Of a stretch of DNA of 64,000 bases, positions 63,890-64,000 are shown in pieces. Below the pieces are notes generated by a model that saw only the letters and a list, made by a program, of their open reading frames with translations, was not told where the DNA came from and did not search any database. A program made the position numbers and the translations under genes. The stretch's first letter is position 1. Each line of letters starts with the position of its first letter. The stretch spans positions 124,001-188,000 of the forward strand of contig JAENYZ010000003.1 of NCBI GenBank assembly GCA_016841525.1, given 5' to 3'. The DNA comes from Anaerolineaceae bacterium. GTDB lineage: Bacteria; Chloroflexota; Anaerolineae; Anaerolineales; Anaerolineaceae.

Positions 63890-64000
63890 TTACAACAAAC
63901 TGGAAGGATCAACTTCAACCATCCAATCTGGCAATTGCCGATCACGCAAAAAGCTGGCGGGGTCATTGCCCCGCAGTACAATTTGCCAGCGGTAACGTCC
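63890..64000 (-). CDS. priA: Primosomal protein N' (PriA), C-terminal end only
   Basis: The window edge cuts this gene. The visible 36 C-terminal residues read GRYRWQIVLRGNDPASFLRD ... MVEVDPSSLL, the characteristic end of the PriA replication-restart helicase (RYRWQ...LRG and the terminal VDPxSLL). It runs off at 64000 on the minus strand; the stop TAA is at 63892-63890. Confidence 0.88.
   Translation of the reverse strand, partial: GRYRWQIVLRGNDPASFLRDRQLPDWMVEVDPSSLL

Overview
The window looks like part of a genome from an uncultured member of the Chloroflexota, class Anaerolineae. This is an inference from gene content: clpC-radA, a very long phosphohexomutase next to glmM, a CpXC protein, an NfeD-stomatin pair, several lipoproteins with Thr/Pro-rich tails, a selenoprotein, and intergenic space packed with short repeats. 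No rRNA, tRNA, CRISPR array, phage or complete insertion sequence was seen.

The left third (about 1-20 kb) is accessory and repeat-rich. It holds a fasciclin protein, a DUF559 nuclease-like gene with a duplicated tail, a peptidase-thioesterase pair, two copies of one GNAT acetyltransferase 6.5 kb apart, an AT-rich Panacea-type toxin-antitoxin module, an unidentified 694-residue protein with a small coupled partner, a cell-wall amidase, an Mrr_N-like protein, the nfeD-stomatin operon, a carotenoid-desaturase-like flavoenzyme and an adenine deaminase. At least six repeat families fill the gaps and sometimes supply stop codons or false N-terminal extensions.

From 20 to 31 kb there is a four-gene operon (two alpha/beta hydrolases, a peroxiredoxin-like selenoprotein with in-frame UGA and a SECIS-like hairpin, and an NAD(P)-binding protein), then a divalent-metal efflux ATPase with its ArsR/SmtB repressor and operator, mgtE behind a structured leader, a prolyl oligopeptidase, a DEDDh exonuclease and a LysE-type exporter.

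From 32 to 49 kb genes are mostly housekeeping: two phosphohexomutases, an EEP hydrolase, holA, a DUF6391 protein, radA, clpC, an FHA-winged-helix regulator convergent with a CpXC protein, a Ycf48-like beta-propeller lipoprotein, an ATP-cone/uridine-kinase-like fusion and a Cys/Met-metabolism PLP enzyme.

From 50 to 64 kb come a broken lipoprotein, a UPF0173 hydrolase coupled to a molybdopterin oxidoreductase, two surface proteins, holB, a chelatase gene of the chlD type with a probable programmed -1 frameshift at an A9 run, a NifU-like protein, a triplet of 21-bp-phased DnaA boxes, an ABC-F gene with a complete attenuator (promoter, leader peptide, alternative hairpins), an MFS transporter, a phosphoribosyltransferase, a membrane protein and the C-terminal end of priA.

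The items most worth following up are the selenoprotein, the chlD frameshift site, the ABC-F attenuator, the phased DnaA boxes, the three-copy 140-bp structured repeat, and the mgtE leader.
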